A stretch of DNA of 20,059 nt from Cloacimonetes bacterium SCGC AAA252-N17 (GTDB taxonomy: Bacteria > Cloacimonadota > Cloacimonadia > JGIOTU-2). Both the position numbers and the translations under genes were made by a program. The notes beneath the pieces were generated by a model. That model was not told the origin of the DNA and ran no database searches. It worked only from the letters and a program-made list of their open reading frames with translations. The stretch lies in NCBI GenBank assembly GCA_000404785.1, contig ASNI01000045.1, positions 1-20,059 on the forward strand, in the 5' to 3' direction. Positions within the stretch are counted from its first letter, which is position 1, and each line of letters opens with the position of its first letter. This document shows, piece by piece, positions 1-7,114 of the stretch.

Positions 1-176
1 TTTTAACTATTATGGTTATTTCTTTCTTTTACTATTTATACGGATGATATTCAATAAGTTTTCCTTAAAGTGTCATGAACATGAAAAATTTTGGGGGTAT
101 GCCAAATTAAAAAAGATTTACATTGACAGGATACTTCCAAATCTCAATCAGAGATTAAGATAAATAAAGGATAACT
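1..176. other. 5' flank of the NYN gene, no gene seen
   Basis: This AT-rich stretch holds no ORF of useful length and no tRNA-like fold that I can see. A perfect TTGACA lies at 123-128, but there is no convincing -10 box at 16-18 nt from it; the nearest AT-rich candidate (TAAGAT, 156-161) is 27 nt away. A Shine-Dalgarno-like AAAGGA (166-171) precedes the ATG at 177 and decides the start of the NYN gene. A 12-codon reading frame at 75-110 exists but has no supporting signal. Confidence 0.5.
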
Positions 177-923
177 ATGGACAAAGATATAAAACTCGCA
201 GTATTGATCGATGGCGATAACATCCCTTCTGCATACGTGAAAGAGATGATGGAAGAAATCGCAAAGTACGGCAACCCCACGATCAAAAGAATTTATGGAG
301 ATTGGACACGTCCAACGCTCAAAAAATGGAAAAATTTACTTCTGGAAAATGCCATCATTCCCATTCAGCAATATGGCTATACTACCGGGAAAAATGCCAC
401 TGATGCCGCTATGATAATAGATGCAATGGATATTTTATATTCCGAAAAGGTCGATGGCTTCTGCCTTGTTTCCAGCGACAGCGATTTTACCCGTCTGGCA
501 ACAAGATTGAGGGAAGCCGGCATGAAGGTCTTTGGTATCGGTGAAAGAAAAACTCCTGAACCCTTTATTGTTGCCTGTGATAAATTCATTTATATTGAGA
601 TTTTAAAGGCACTTTCAAAGGAAACAGAATCGAAAGTTGAAGAAGATACTAGTGTGAAAAAGCATGATGTGGATAAGATCACACCAAATGTTATTCGATT
701 GATCTCTTCTACTATCTCCGATGTCGCAGATGAAGACGGCTGGGCATTTTTGGGTGATGTGGGAAATCTACTTATTAAGAAAAGAAAAGATTTTGATCCT
801 CGCAACTATGGATTTCTTAAACTCACACCTCTCATCAAATCACTGAAAAAGGACTTCGAAATCGACGAACGCGATGTCGAGGGCAAACGCATTAAGCATA
901 TATTTGTGAGGAATAGAGAATAA
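177..923 (+). CDS. NYN-domain ribonuclease with C-terminal LOTUS/OST-HTH domain (LabA/DUF88 family)
   Basis: The N-terminal part (residues about 6-145) is a NYN (PIN-like) nuclease domain. The acidic residues expected to bind the catalytic metal are visible: LIDGDN with D12 and D14, TDAAMIIDAMD with D76 and D83, and SSDSDF with D101 and D103, followed by the typical GIGERKTPEPF segment (120-130). A charged linker (about 145-168) leads to a winged-helix LOTUS/OST-HTH domain (about 170-246) with the characteristic FDPRNYGFLKL motif (206-216). Family knowledge: NYN-LOTUS proteins are predicted RNA-binding ribonucleases; the bacterial substrates are mostly unknown. The start is supported by AAAGGA 5 nt upstream of ATG. 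It is the only plus-strand gene here and converges on the pgs block, so it is probably monocistronic. The 248-aa length is normal for this architecture. Confidence 0.92.
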   Translation: MDKDIKLAVLIDGDNIPSAYVKEMMEEIAKYGNPTIKRIYGDWTRPTLKKWKNLLLENAIIPIQQYGYTTGKNATDAAMIIDAMDILYSEKVDGFCLVSSDSDFTRLATRLREAGMKVFGIGERKTPEPFIVACDKFIYIEILKALSKETESKVEEDTSVKKHDVDKITPNVIRLISSTISDVADEDGWAFLGDVGNLLIKKRKDFDPRNYGFLKLTPLIKSLKKDFEIDERDVEGKRIKHIFVRNRE

Positions 924-999
924 TAAAGTAAGAATATCAAATTTCTAATTTCTAATTTTAAAAAAATATTAGATATTGAGTACAACTATAGAATCCAAG

Positions 1000-1052
1000 A
1001 AAAAAAACTGGACTTCATCTTCAAAGCGTAGTTAAAAAGTAGAAGTCCAGTT
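1000..1052 (-). terminator. Rho-independent terminator closing the pgs block
   Basis: A perfect 11-bp inverted repeat (AACTGGACTTC at 1006-1016 and GAAGTCCAGTT at 1042-1052, 25-nt loop) is followed on the minus strand by a run of T's (1000-1007). It lies about 20 nt beyond the end of the sorting-domain remnant and at the convergence point with the NYN gene. In the plus direction the stem is followed only by TTAAATTTAA, so it probably works mainly for the minus strand. Confidence 0.8.
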
Positions 1053-1072
1053 AAATTTAATACAATCTAAAA

Positions 1073-1357
1073 TTAATTCAGAATAATGAATTTCTCCATT
1101 CGTGTTTCAGATTCTGTCTGCATTTTCATGAAATATATGCCGGAAGGAACATTCGTTTCAAAGTTAAGTTCGTGAGTTCCTGCAGAAATCATTCCTTCAT
1201 GGAAGGCTGCAATCTTCTGTCCTTTGACATTATAAAGTTCAAGTGTTACTTTCTGAGAGACAGGCATTGAAAATTTCACATTAATATTCTGAGAAGAAGG
1301 ATTGGGAGATATTACCATTTTATCGTATGCTACAGGATCAATTCCCAAATTACCTTG
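1073..1357 (-). pseudogene. Orphan type A (T9SS/Por) C-terminal sorting domain, remnant of a secreted protein
   Basis: The reading frame encodes about 95 residues that match the Por secretion-system C-terminal sorting domain: the ISPNPSS start, the LELYNVKGQKI strand, the NVPSGIYFMKMQT motif and the MEKFIILN end. In known T9SS substrates this domain is the last 70-90 residues of a large secreted protein and is removed at the outer membrane. Here nothing precedes it: a TGA at 1358-1360 closes the frame and there is no ATG start with a ribosome-binding site; the only usable codon is a TTG at 1346-1348. The adjacent -1 frame (about 1360-1405) reads as a plausible continuation (…FYKLLITSSSTYDK) and would join if one G were restored near 1354. 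I therefore read it as the tail of a decayed gene. A real single-base assembly error cannot be excluded. Confidence 0.7.
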
Positions 1358-1412
1358 TCATAAGTCGAAGAGCTTGTGATAAGTAATTTGTAAAATGATT
1401 TATGAAATATTA

Positions 1413-2468
1413 TTAAAATCGTACTTGTAATGAAACTCCGTAAGTTCTTGTAATATACTCTTTCTCTTCAGAAACCAATGTTCCATTTGGAGAGTGGGTA
1501 TTTCTTCTTTCGTAGGTAAAAAATGTCCTGAAATCGAAAAGGTGCCAGATCGGGTATATTAGCCATCCTTCATAATGAAAGATATTGTCTTTTCTTCCCG
1601 AATGGAAGGGATCAACAACTGGCGAAAAAGGTGATTGGAAGTAACGATTCTCCCATTTCAAACTGGTGAAAAATTTGATTTGTTTATTCCAACGCCCACC
1701 TATGATCGGAAGCGAAAGGGATGTATAAATAATGTTAGAATTATAAGAAGGATCGCGGATCTTTTCGCTGCCCGAATCATACACCTTTTCCGCTTGTGCA
1801 ATGGACTGCACATAGGAATATTTGAATTTGATCTTAGTATTTTCCATTGGTCGTAAACCGATCCATCCCTCACTGATAAGATTGTATGCATCATATTCCG
1901 GGAAATAATCATTATAGTTTTGATCAGTATATTCAAAATTATATCCGAACTCAACATAATCAAGAATGCGGATATTCAAACCCGAACACACCAGATTTTT
2001 TGAATAAGTGAAATCATGATATCCGTAATAGGGGTCAAAATAGCTTTCATATTTATTGATGAAAATGTATGGATAATATGAGTATTTTGCTCGTACATCT
2101 ACGTATTTGCTGAAATATTGAATTAGCTCGAAACTTATAAACTTGAAATCCTTGAATCCGTTTTTCCAGTACTTGTCATAAGAAAATTTGAATTTGCTGA
2201 TCTGCGTATGTCCCATCATAAGATTATGTTTGAAGCCAAGCTCAATATCGAAAGAACTCACAATGTCATCGACAGATTTGAGCTTATACTTATCGGGATC
2301 CTGACCATCGAGAAACTCATTAATATCTTTGTCAGAAAGATTGAGTACATTGCTGTTATAATACGTTCTGATATCGATCTTATTGTAAAGAGAGTAGTCG
2401 AGTTCTTGTGCGCAGAGCGTGTGTACGCTTATTAAAACTGCAAAATAAATGAAAATTATTCTTTTCAT
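1413..2468 (-). CDS. Predicted outer-membrane beta-barrel protein, pgs-associated
   Basis: This 351-aa protein begins with a signal peptide (residues 1-20, cleavage expected at CA|QELDY, leaving Gln at +1). The mature part is rich in Tyr and Phe with many alternating amphipathic stretches such as KFKFSYDKYW, DVRAKYSYYPYIF, VEFGYNFEYTD, IKFKYSYVQS and DFRTFFTYERR, separated by polar turns. It ends in QVRF; a terminal Phe is the usual C-terminal signal of outer-membrane barrels. I do not recognise a named family. The ATG overlaps the stop of the upstream secreted-protein gene by 4 nt (ATGA), so the two are probably translationally coupled. Inference: being last in a poly-gamma-glutamate block of a diderm, it may form the outer-membrane pore or anchor for the polymer. 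Its being a barrel is fairly secure; its role is a guess. Confidence 0.75.
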   Translation of the reverse strand: MKRIIFIYFAVLISVHTLCAQELDYSLYNKIDIRTYYNSNVLNLSDKDINEFLDGQDPDKYKLKSVDDIVSSFDIELGFKHNLMMGHTQISKFKFSYDKYWKNGFKDFKFISFELIQYFSKYVDVRAKYSYYPYIFINKYESYFDPYYGYHDFTYSKNLVCSGLNIRILDYVEFGYNFEYTDQNYNDYFPEYDAYNLISEGWIGLRPMENTKIKFKYSYVQSIAQAEKVYDSGSEKIRDPSYNSNIIYTSLSLPIIGGRWNKQIKFFTSLKWENRYFQSPFSPVVDPFHSGRKDNIFHYEGWLIYPIWHLFDFRTFFTYERRNTHSPNGTLVSEEKEYITRTYGVSLQVRF

Positions 2469-3430
2469 TTATCCCCCACGTACACTGCTGTTTTATTAAT
2501 ATAAAATCTAAACATCACTTCATGATTATTGGACGTTTTCCTGATCTCAATATGATGTGCGCCTTCATCAAAATGCAAGATATTCACATCACCGGTTGAT
2601 GGAATATGCTCGATATTATTTTGCAAGACAGATTTTGAAGATTTATACCCAACCTCGCTAAAGGAAGCTAATAAGCTGCCATTATCATATACATCAAACT
2701 GATAATCAATTTTCTTAGTTGCAGGCATATCAAATATCACCCGGCTGATAATCTTGAGATATATCGGACCTTCGAGATCGAGACTTATCTCGTTGTTTTT
2801 TGGTTCGTAATAGGTGTATTCTTTGTCATTGAGCACAAGCACTTTTTCATCGCTATACACATCAGGACTGTATGCAATATATTCGTGCTGTGATGAAAAA
2901 TTAGTGGGTGAGTTATACTCAAATTTGAAAAGAATTGGTTTTGAAAAGATGTTCTGTATTTTAATTCCATTTTGTGTACCAGCCAGAGTTATCAAAGATT
3001 TGTTATAGGTCGAGACTGCTTGTCCATTCACTCCACGGGTAACACTGCTTTGTTTGCAGGTTTTGTGAATTGTATCTGCGAATGCATTGTATGTGAGCAT
3101 ATATTCATAAGAACGGGAATTTGCTTTTTGTTCAAAGAAAATCCTTGAATATATCTCAAGAGTATCAAGATTTGATACGGTAAGAGTAATATTCTCCTTT
3201 GAAGGCAGCAAGTAATAGGAATACATTTTTTGGTTATTTGTATTGTACAGCATGAACTCATCAGGTTTCTGTGTGAACATCAATTCTGCTTGCTGTGCAC
3301 AGACTAATGAGGTTGTACTTAATGCAAAAATAAATCCAAGTATGAGAAATTTTTGAATTTCCAACATTGAACACGGAATGTCCAATAACCATTTAACTCG
3401 ATGTTTCATAACCAAGTGGAATTTAGTCAT
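2465..3430 (-). CDS. Secreted (periplasmic or surface) protein of unknown function, pgs-associated
   Basis: A protein of about 321 residues with a hydrophobic signal segment (FLILGFIFALSTTSLVC) and likely cleavage at VCA|QQAEL. The mature part is beta-rich, has no further membrane span, and shows no motif I recognise; a phrase near the C-terminus (LHFDEGAHHIEIRKTS) resembles carbohydrate-binding beta-sandwich strands but proves nothing. Start choice: an ATG at 3430 has AAGGA 8 nt upstream, but it gives an unusually long n-region of about 26 residues that is encoded by the dispersed repeat described at 3353-3820. An ATG at 3367 would give a normal signal peptide but has no clear ribosome-binding site. 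Two further ATGs at 3445-3448 are less likely. The gene overlaps the barrel gene by 4 nt and follows the pgsW-like gene, so a joint role in polymer export or attachment is plausible but inferred. Confidence 0.7.
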   Translation of the reverse strand: MTKFHLVMKHRVKWLLDIPCSMLEIQKFLILGFIFALSTTSLVCAQQAELMFTQKPDEFMLYNTNNQKMYSYYLLPSKENITLTVSNLDTLEIYSRIFFEQKANSRSYEYMLTYNAFADTIHKTCKQSSVTRGVNGQAVSTYNKSLITLAGTQNGIKIQNIFSKPILFKFEYNSPTNFSSQHEYIAYSPDVYSDEKVLVLNDKEYTYYEPKNNEISLDLEGPIYLKIISRVIFDMPATKKIDYQFDVYDNGSLLASFSEVGYKSSKSVLQNNIEHIPSTGDVNILHFDEGAHHIEIRKTSNNHEVMFRFYINKTAVYVGDK

Positions 3431-3820
3431 ATTTTTTTCCTTCATCACCTGTCCCGTGAAATCTTTTTTTTATTTCACATGGATTGGATATTCCTTGTGT
3501 GTTAGTTTCTAAGCTGGGCATCCTGTGTGAAAATGGTTTATTTGAGTTATTGTGACCCCCATCCTTAACCCTTCCCCCTATTAAAAGGGAAGGGAACTGC
3601 CCGCAGCAAAATGAGATAAGTTCTCCCCTTGCATAGGGGGAGTTAGAGGGGGTTGAGAAAATATCGAGCATTTCATCTTTTCTCCTACAAATTGCAGGGC
3701 TTAGCAACCAGAATATAATCGTATAATCAATAAATCGATCTTGTAAATCGAACTTCTTTTGACCAACCACTTTATTCTTTTCTTTCATCATTGGATATTC
3801 CTTGTTGGACATTGGATATT
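3353..3820. repeat. Composite intergenic repeat, copy A (between pgsW-like gene and secreted-protein gene)
   Basis: The core at 3483-3753 aligns without gaps to 5085-5355 (271 bp; I count about 11 differences, roughly 96% identity). Similarity also extends to both sides: the segment around 3353-3394 matches 4993-5034, and TCATCATTGGATATTCCTT at 3785-3803 recurs at 5080-5098 and 5409-5427. Within the core are two hairpins: CCCTTCCC/GGGAAGGG (3569-3576/3587-3594) and CTCCCC/GGGGAG (3623-3628/3637-3642). Copy A alone carries a 36-bp palindromic insert at 3447-3482. The repeat begins right after the pgsW stop and runs into the 5' end of the next gene. Long frames that cross it are not credible proteins. 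No transposase is linked to it, so a non-autonomous mobile or recombination-spread element is likely. Confidence 0.88.
3456..3478. repeat. Small hairpin inside the copy A insert
   Basis: GTGAAAT (3456-3462) and ATTTCAC (3472-3478) form a perfect 7-bp inverted repeat around a T-rich 9-nt loop. It lies in the 36-bp stretch (3447-3482) that is absent from copy B. On the minus strand it sits about 25-50 nt upstream of the probable start of the secreted-protein gene, so it would be in that gene's leader. It lacks a trailing T-run and is not an obvious terminator. Confidence 0.6.
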
Positions 3821-3825
3821 TTTTC

Positions 3826-4926
3826 TCATTTCGCATGTTCTTCTTTGAACTGCTGCTGCCGTTTGTCAAAGAATATCACGATCACAATTAAGATTAGGAG
3901 AATTGCCAGTGCGACCACAGTTATTGTTAGATTGTAACGCTCTTCAAGGAACATTGCACCTGTTCCGAGTTCCGGTAATGGCACGGGCGAGATAGGAAGA
4001 TCATATTCCTCAGCAAGAGCACGTACATCGAGCAGATGAATGACAGGAACTCCCTTTTCTGCAAAGAGGAACATCGTTCCCTTTTTGGGAATGTTCCTGG
4101 TCAGAACATGTTTGTGAAGTCCCGGTGGGAGCAAGCGTCCATTAATAGCATCTCCAAGACTGGAAAGTCCACCACCAACATTTACATAAAGATCAACATC
4201 TCTATCGTATGTATCTTCAAAAATTTCCATCTTTCGTTGGATATTCTTCTCGATGCTTTTTTCCTGAATTAACTCAACATTATTGCGTTCAGTAGCTTCG
4301 ATGATAAGATCACGACCTGCTTTGCTCAATCCACGTCCAAGATCACGACCGCCACCAAGTGATGTTGCAATACTTTTATAAGAAAGTATGTCCTTTTCAT
4401 TTAGTAATGTTTCGATATCCAGCCATGTAAAATATGGATCGGTTGCACCAAACATAGATGCGCCAACTGAGCTAATGAGCACGACATCGAGTCCTAGCAC
4501 CTTCGCAGCGCTGAGTACTGCAATATTGAGAGCAGGCATCGAGCCGGTTACATTGACGGCTATCACATCACCTTTTTTAAGTTTGGCTTTCTTGAAAAAT
4601 TCTACAATAATTGCTGAAATATTTGGATTGAGCGTAGTCAATTTTGCAGTGAGATCTCCCCTATCTGTTGTGATGAGCGAATATTTCTCGCCGATAAGAC
4701 CTGACCTGTTCGGGTCGTTCAATTCATCAAAAGTGTAGCCCTGCTGAATTCTATACTTTCTGACTGCGTCGGTTGCCTGTTTTGTGAGCTCGGCAGCTTG
4801 ATATTTCTCATCATAGAATTTTTCTTTAACCCACACCCGTGAGGTATTCACCCACAAAAACAATCCTATCGCTATGATCAAAAGTATGATAACACTAATT
4901 TTAGAATGCGCACTTGGTATGTACAT
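3826..4926 (-). CDS. pgsW: Poly-gamma-glutamate system membrane protein (PgsW-like)
   Basis: This 366-aa protein has one membrane span near each end (about residues 10-28 and 333-353) and a large soluble domain between. The domain carries glycine-rich motifs: VNVTGSMPALN (about 124-134), SSVGASMFGATDP, TSLGGGRDLGRGL and NVGGGLSSLG. This arrangement matches what I recall of the 'poly-gamma-glutamate system protein' family found beside pgsB/pgsC in diderm genomes; its biochemical role is not established. The ATG at 4926 has GAGGAAC just upstream and no better start is present. It follows pgsC on the same strand but is separated from it by 565 bp containing repeat copy B, and is followed by copy A, so it may have its own promoter. 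The family call rests on memory of the motif pattern and on position; the gene symbol is less certain than the family. Confidence 0.82.
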   Translation of the reverse strand: MYIPSAHSKISVIILLIIAIGLFLWVNTSRVWVKEKFYDEKYQAAELTKQATDAVRKYRIQQGYTFDELNDPNRSGLIGEKYSLITTDRGDLTAKLTTLNPNISAIIVEFFKKAKLKKGDVIAVNVTGSMPALNIAVLSAAKVLGLDVVLISSVGASMFGATDPYFTWLDIETLLNEKDILSYKSIATSLGGGRDLGRGLSKAGRDLIIEATERNNVELIQEKSIEKNIQRKMEIFEDTYDRDVDLYVNVGGGLSSLGDAINGRLLPPGLHKHVLTRNIPKKGTMFLFAEKGVPVIHLLDVRALAEEYDLPISPVPLPELGTGAMFLEERYNLTITVVALAILLILIVIVIFFDKRQQQFKEEHAK

Positions 4927-4992
4927 AGTTCCTCAATTCATTTATGGTTCTTTCTAATTTTAAGTGAGCTATATAGTGAGATAAAAGAATCT

Positions 4993-5475
4993 GAATTTCC
5001 AATATCGAACACGGAATGTCCAATATCCATTTATTTAGATGTTTTATATTCAAACGAAACTGAGACATTTATTTTTCCTTCATCATTGGATATTCCTTAT
5101 GTGTTAGTTTCTAAGCTGGGCATCCTGTGTGAAAATGGTTTATTTGAGTTATTGTGCCCCCCATCCCTAACCCTTCCACCTATTAAAAGGGAAGGGAACT
5201 GCCTGCTGCAAAATGAGATAAGTTCTCCCCTTGCATAGGGGGAGTTAGAGGGGATTGAGAAAATATCGAGCATTTCATCTTTTTTCCTACAAACTGCTGG
5301 GCTTAGCAACCAGAATATAATCGTATAAGCAATAAATCGATCTTGTAAATCGAACTCTTTATGATTATTTTCTTCTCTCTTACTTTTCTTTATCATTTAT
5401 TTTATTTTTCATCATTGGATATTCCTTGCTTGCCGAGCCATAGCCTTAGCAACGGCTTGTTGGACATTGGATATT
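4993..5475. repeat. Composite intergenic repeat, copy B (between pgsC and pgsW-like gene)
   Basis: This is a direct copy of the element at 3353-3820, with core 5085-5355. The core is bracketed by a perfect 19-bp direct repeat, TCATCATTGGATATTCCTT, at 5080-5098 and 5409-5427. Copy B lacks the 36-bp hairpin insert of copy A. It has instead a 31-bp insert at 5429-5459, bounded by CTTG repeats and containing GCCG/CGGC ends, placed between two halves that are contiguous in copy A (ATTCCTTG and TTGGACATTGG). A 55-codon frame (minus, 4901-5068) with AAGGA before its ATG resembles the repeat-coded start of the secreted-protein gene, but it runs out of frame into pgsW and is probably not a gene. Confidence 0.88.
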
Positions 5476-5491
5476 TCTTAATGAGTTTCAT

Positions 5492-5941
5492 TTATCCTAT
5501 TAATTGTCCGCCGAATACGAGAATGAGAATCAGCCGCACAATGACTGCTGCCACTCCCATTACCGATACTGTCTGAATGATGCCCTGACGCTCCATAGAA
5601 TTCGCGATCAAGCCGGGAATAATGTACCCGATCACACGAACGACCTGATCGCCTGGAATGTATGAAAACAGCCCGAAAGAACGAACCATCCACCCGATGA
5701 TGAAACCCAGAAGTACTGATATGACCATCCTTCGCCGTCCATACATAAACATGAACATTCCGAGGAATTTCACAATTCCATACACTGCAAAGCTGATCGC
5801 CAGAGTAACCAATATTGTAAGGGGTTCATGAAGATATAATGCGATGTATCCGCACACTACAATACCGCCTGCAGCAATGCCAAAGGTTTCCAAAAAGAAG
5901 AGACTTGTTAATACACCTAACCCTATTGCGACTTCAAACAT
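5492..5941 (-). CDS. pgsC: Poly-gamma-glutamate biosynthesis membrane protein PgsC/CapC
   Basis: The 149-aa length equals that of Bacillus PgsC as I remember it. The protein is almost wholly hydrophobic with about four to five membrane spans, and carries the family landmarks: AGGIVVCGYIAL (about 24-35), the MYGRRRM loop (about 66-72), and GYIIPGLIANSMERQG (about 105-120) near the last span. PgsC works with PgsB in the cytoplasmic membrane; together they form the core gamma-glutamyl polymerase. Its ATG follows the pgsB stop with no gap (TAAATG), so the two are almost certainly translated together in fixed ratio. The gene ends 14-20 nt before the outer edge of repeat copy B. Confidence 0.95.
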   Translation of the reverse strand: MFEVAIGLGVLTSLFFLETFGIAAGGIVVCGYIALYLHEPLTILVTLAISFAVYGIVKFLGMFMFMYGRRRMVISVLLGFIIGWMVRSFGLFSYIPGDQVVRVIGYIIPGLIANSMERQGIIQTVSVMGVAAVIVRLILILVFGGQLIG

Positions 5942-7114
5942 TTATGATTCTCCGATCTCTGATTTTTCTTTAAAATAATCCACAATAATTCCGCCATTTC
6001 CACCGATATTTCCAATGCCTATGAGCAAAATATTTTTTGCTCTTACACTATCCAATTTTTTCATGAATTGCTCGCCTGTGACCCATCCGAAATTATGAAT
6101 TCTGGACATTGGCAGTTTATGATTTAGTGTATAAGAATAAACAGTTGCAGTTTCCCGTCCGATGAGATAGAGTCCGTCAAAATCAGTATTCTCGAGCATT
6201 TTTATAAGCTGTTTGGAACGGAACATCCTATCTGCGCGTGTATTTAGAATAAATCCGCAGAACTCAATATCAGGATGGAGTTCTTTTACGGATTTGATGA
6301 CAAATTCCGTGGATTCAGGATCATTCGCCGCAAAAGAATGAGCAAAATAAACATCTCTTTCATTATCATGAATATGGAAAAGGGTAGTCGCTCCGATATC
6401 CGGTCTTGCTTTTTTCATTCCTTCGAGTGCAACGTCCCTTTCCACACCGCATGCTTTGCATACATCCAGAGCCAAAGAGATATTATCTTTATGCTCGATA
6501 TAGGAAAATTCATCAAGCACTTCATCGGACACTACTTCCGGATCACTGAGATAAAGCTTAGTTTGTTTTTTATCTGCGATCTTTTTCATATAAGGGAAAA
6601 AAAAATTTTCGCTTGTATAAGATAGTGCTTTTTCAGGTATAGTGTTGCATATGGAATAGGTTACATTTTTTATACCCGGACCCATAACATCGAGGTGATC
6701 AAGGCGGATATTCGTTATCACACCAATATCCGATCTTACTATTTTATGCTCTGTCACCCACTGATATTCCGGCATAACAGCCATGCATTCGAGCACAAGG
6801 ACTTCTGAGGAGCGTTTTGCAACAAATTTACATATCTTGATCCGCTCTCGGATATTCGGTCCACGAGGGCGCTGTATGGGGATTTCACTACCATTCTCAA
6901 GTATGATCCTCGGTGCAGAACCGGTTGTCTTTGCAATTGTTCTTTTTCCACCCTCACGCAAACCGGCAGCAATAAGCCGGGTAACGCTGGATTTTCCGCG
7001 GGTACCGTTCACATGAATGAGTAAAGGTATCTTTTTTCTGTATGAATGATGAGAAAAGTATTCATATATAGAATAAGCTATGACTGCGAGTAAACCTAAA
7101 ATTAATATGTACAT
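5942..7114 (-). CDS. pgsB: Poly-gamma-glutamate synthase (ATP-dependent ligase) PgsB/CapB
   Basis: A 390-aa amide ligase of the Mur-ligase type, close to the roughly 393 aa of Bacillus PgsB. An N-terminal membrane anchor (about residues 2-19) precedes a P-loop, NGTRGKSS (36-43), which binds ATP. Downstream are QRPRGPNIRER (81-91), VLECMAVMPEYQW (107-119) and ITNIRLDHLDVMG (133-145), all characteristic of CapB rather than of true Mur enzymes. It activates the carboxyl end of the chain by phosphorylation and adds glutamate through gamma-peptide bonds on the cytoplasmic face. It is the first gene of the block. No strong ribosome-binding site precedes the ATG at 7114; a TTGACA on the minus strand (7175-7170) may be part of a promoter but has no clear -10. 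No pgsA/capA gene accompanies it in this window. Confidence 0.95.
   Translation of the reverse strand: MYILILGLLAVIAYSIYEYFSHHSYRKKIPLLIHVNGTRGKSSVTRLIAAGLREGGKRTIAKTTGSAPRIILENGSEIPIQRPRGPNIRERIKICKFVAKRSSEVLVLECMAVMPEYQWVTEHKIVRSDIGVITNIRLDHLDVMGPGIKNVTYSICNTIPEKALSYTSENFFFPYMKKIADKKQTKLYLSDPEVVSDEVLDEFSYIEHKDNISLALDVCKACGVERDVALEGMKKARPDIGATTLFHIHDNERDVYFAHSFAANDPESTEFVIKSVKELHPDIEFCGFILNTRADRMFRSKQLIKMLENTDFDGLYLIGRETATVYSYTLNHKLPMSRIHNFGWVTGEQFMKKLDSVRAKNILLIGIGNIGGNGGIIVDYFKEKSEIGES

Noticed and set aside
75..110. 12-codon frame upstream of the NYN gene, considered as a leader peptide
   Set aside because: No attenuator hairpins, no codon bias and no ribosome-binding site accompany it.
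933..977. AATATC/GATATT pairing considered as a terminator for the NYN gene
   Set aside because: Only 6 AT-rich base pairs with a long spacer and no proper T-run; too weak to call.
3423..3869. Minus-strand frame of 148 codons between pgsW and the secreted-protein gene
   Set aside because: It is a translation of the composite repeat; the same kind of frame (5097-5396) appears in copy B, and the peptides are of the sort produced by non-coding repeats. No ribosome-binding site or domain is seen.
4901..5068. 55-codon minus-strand frame in repeat copy B with AAGGA before its ATG
   Set aside because: It overlaps the pgsW start in another frame and owes its resemblance to the secreted protein's N-terminus to the shared repeat. 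Its C-terminal half has no coding character.
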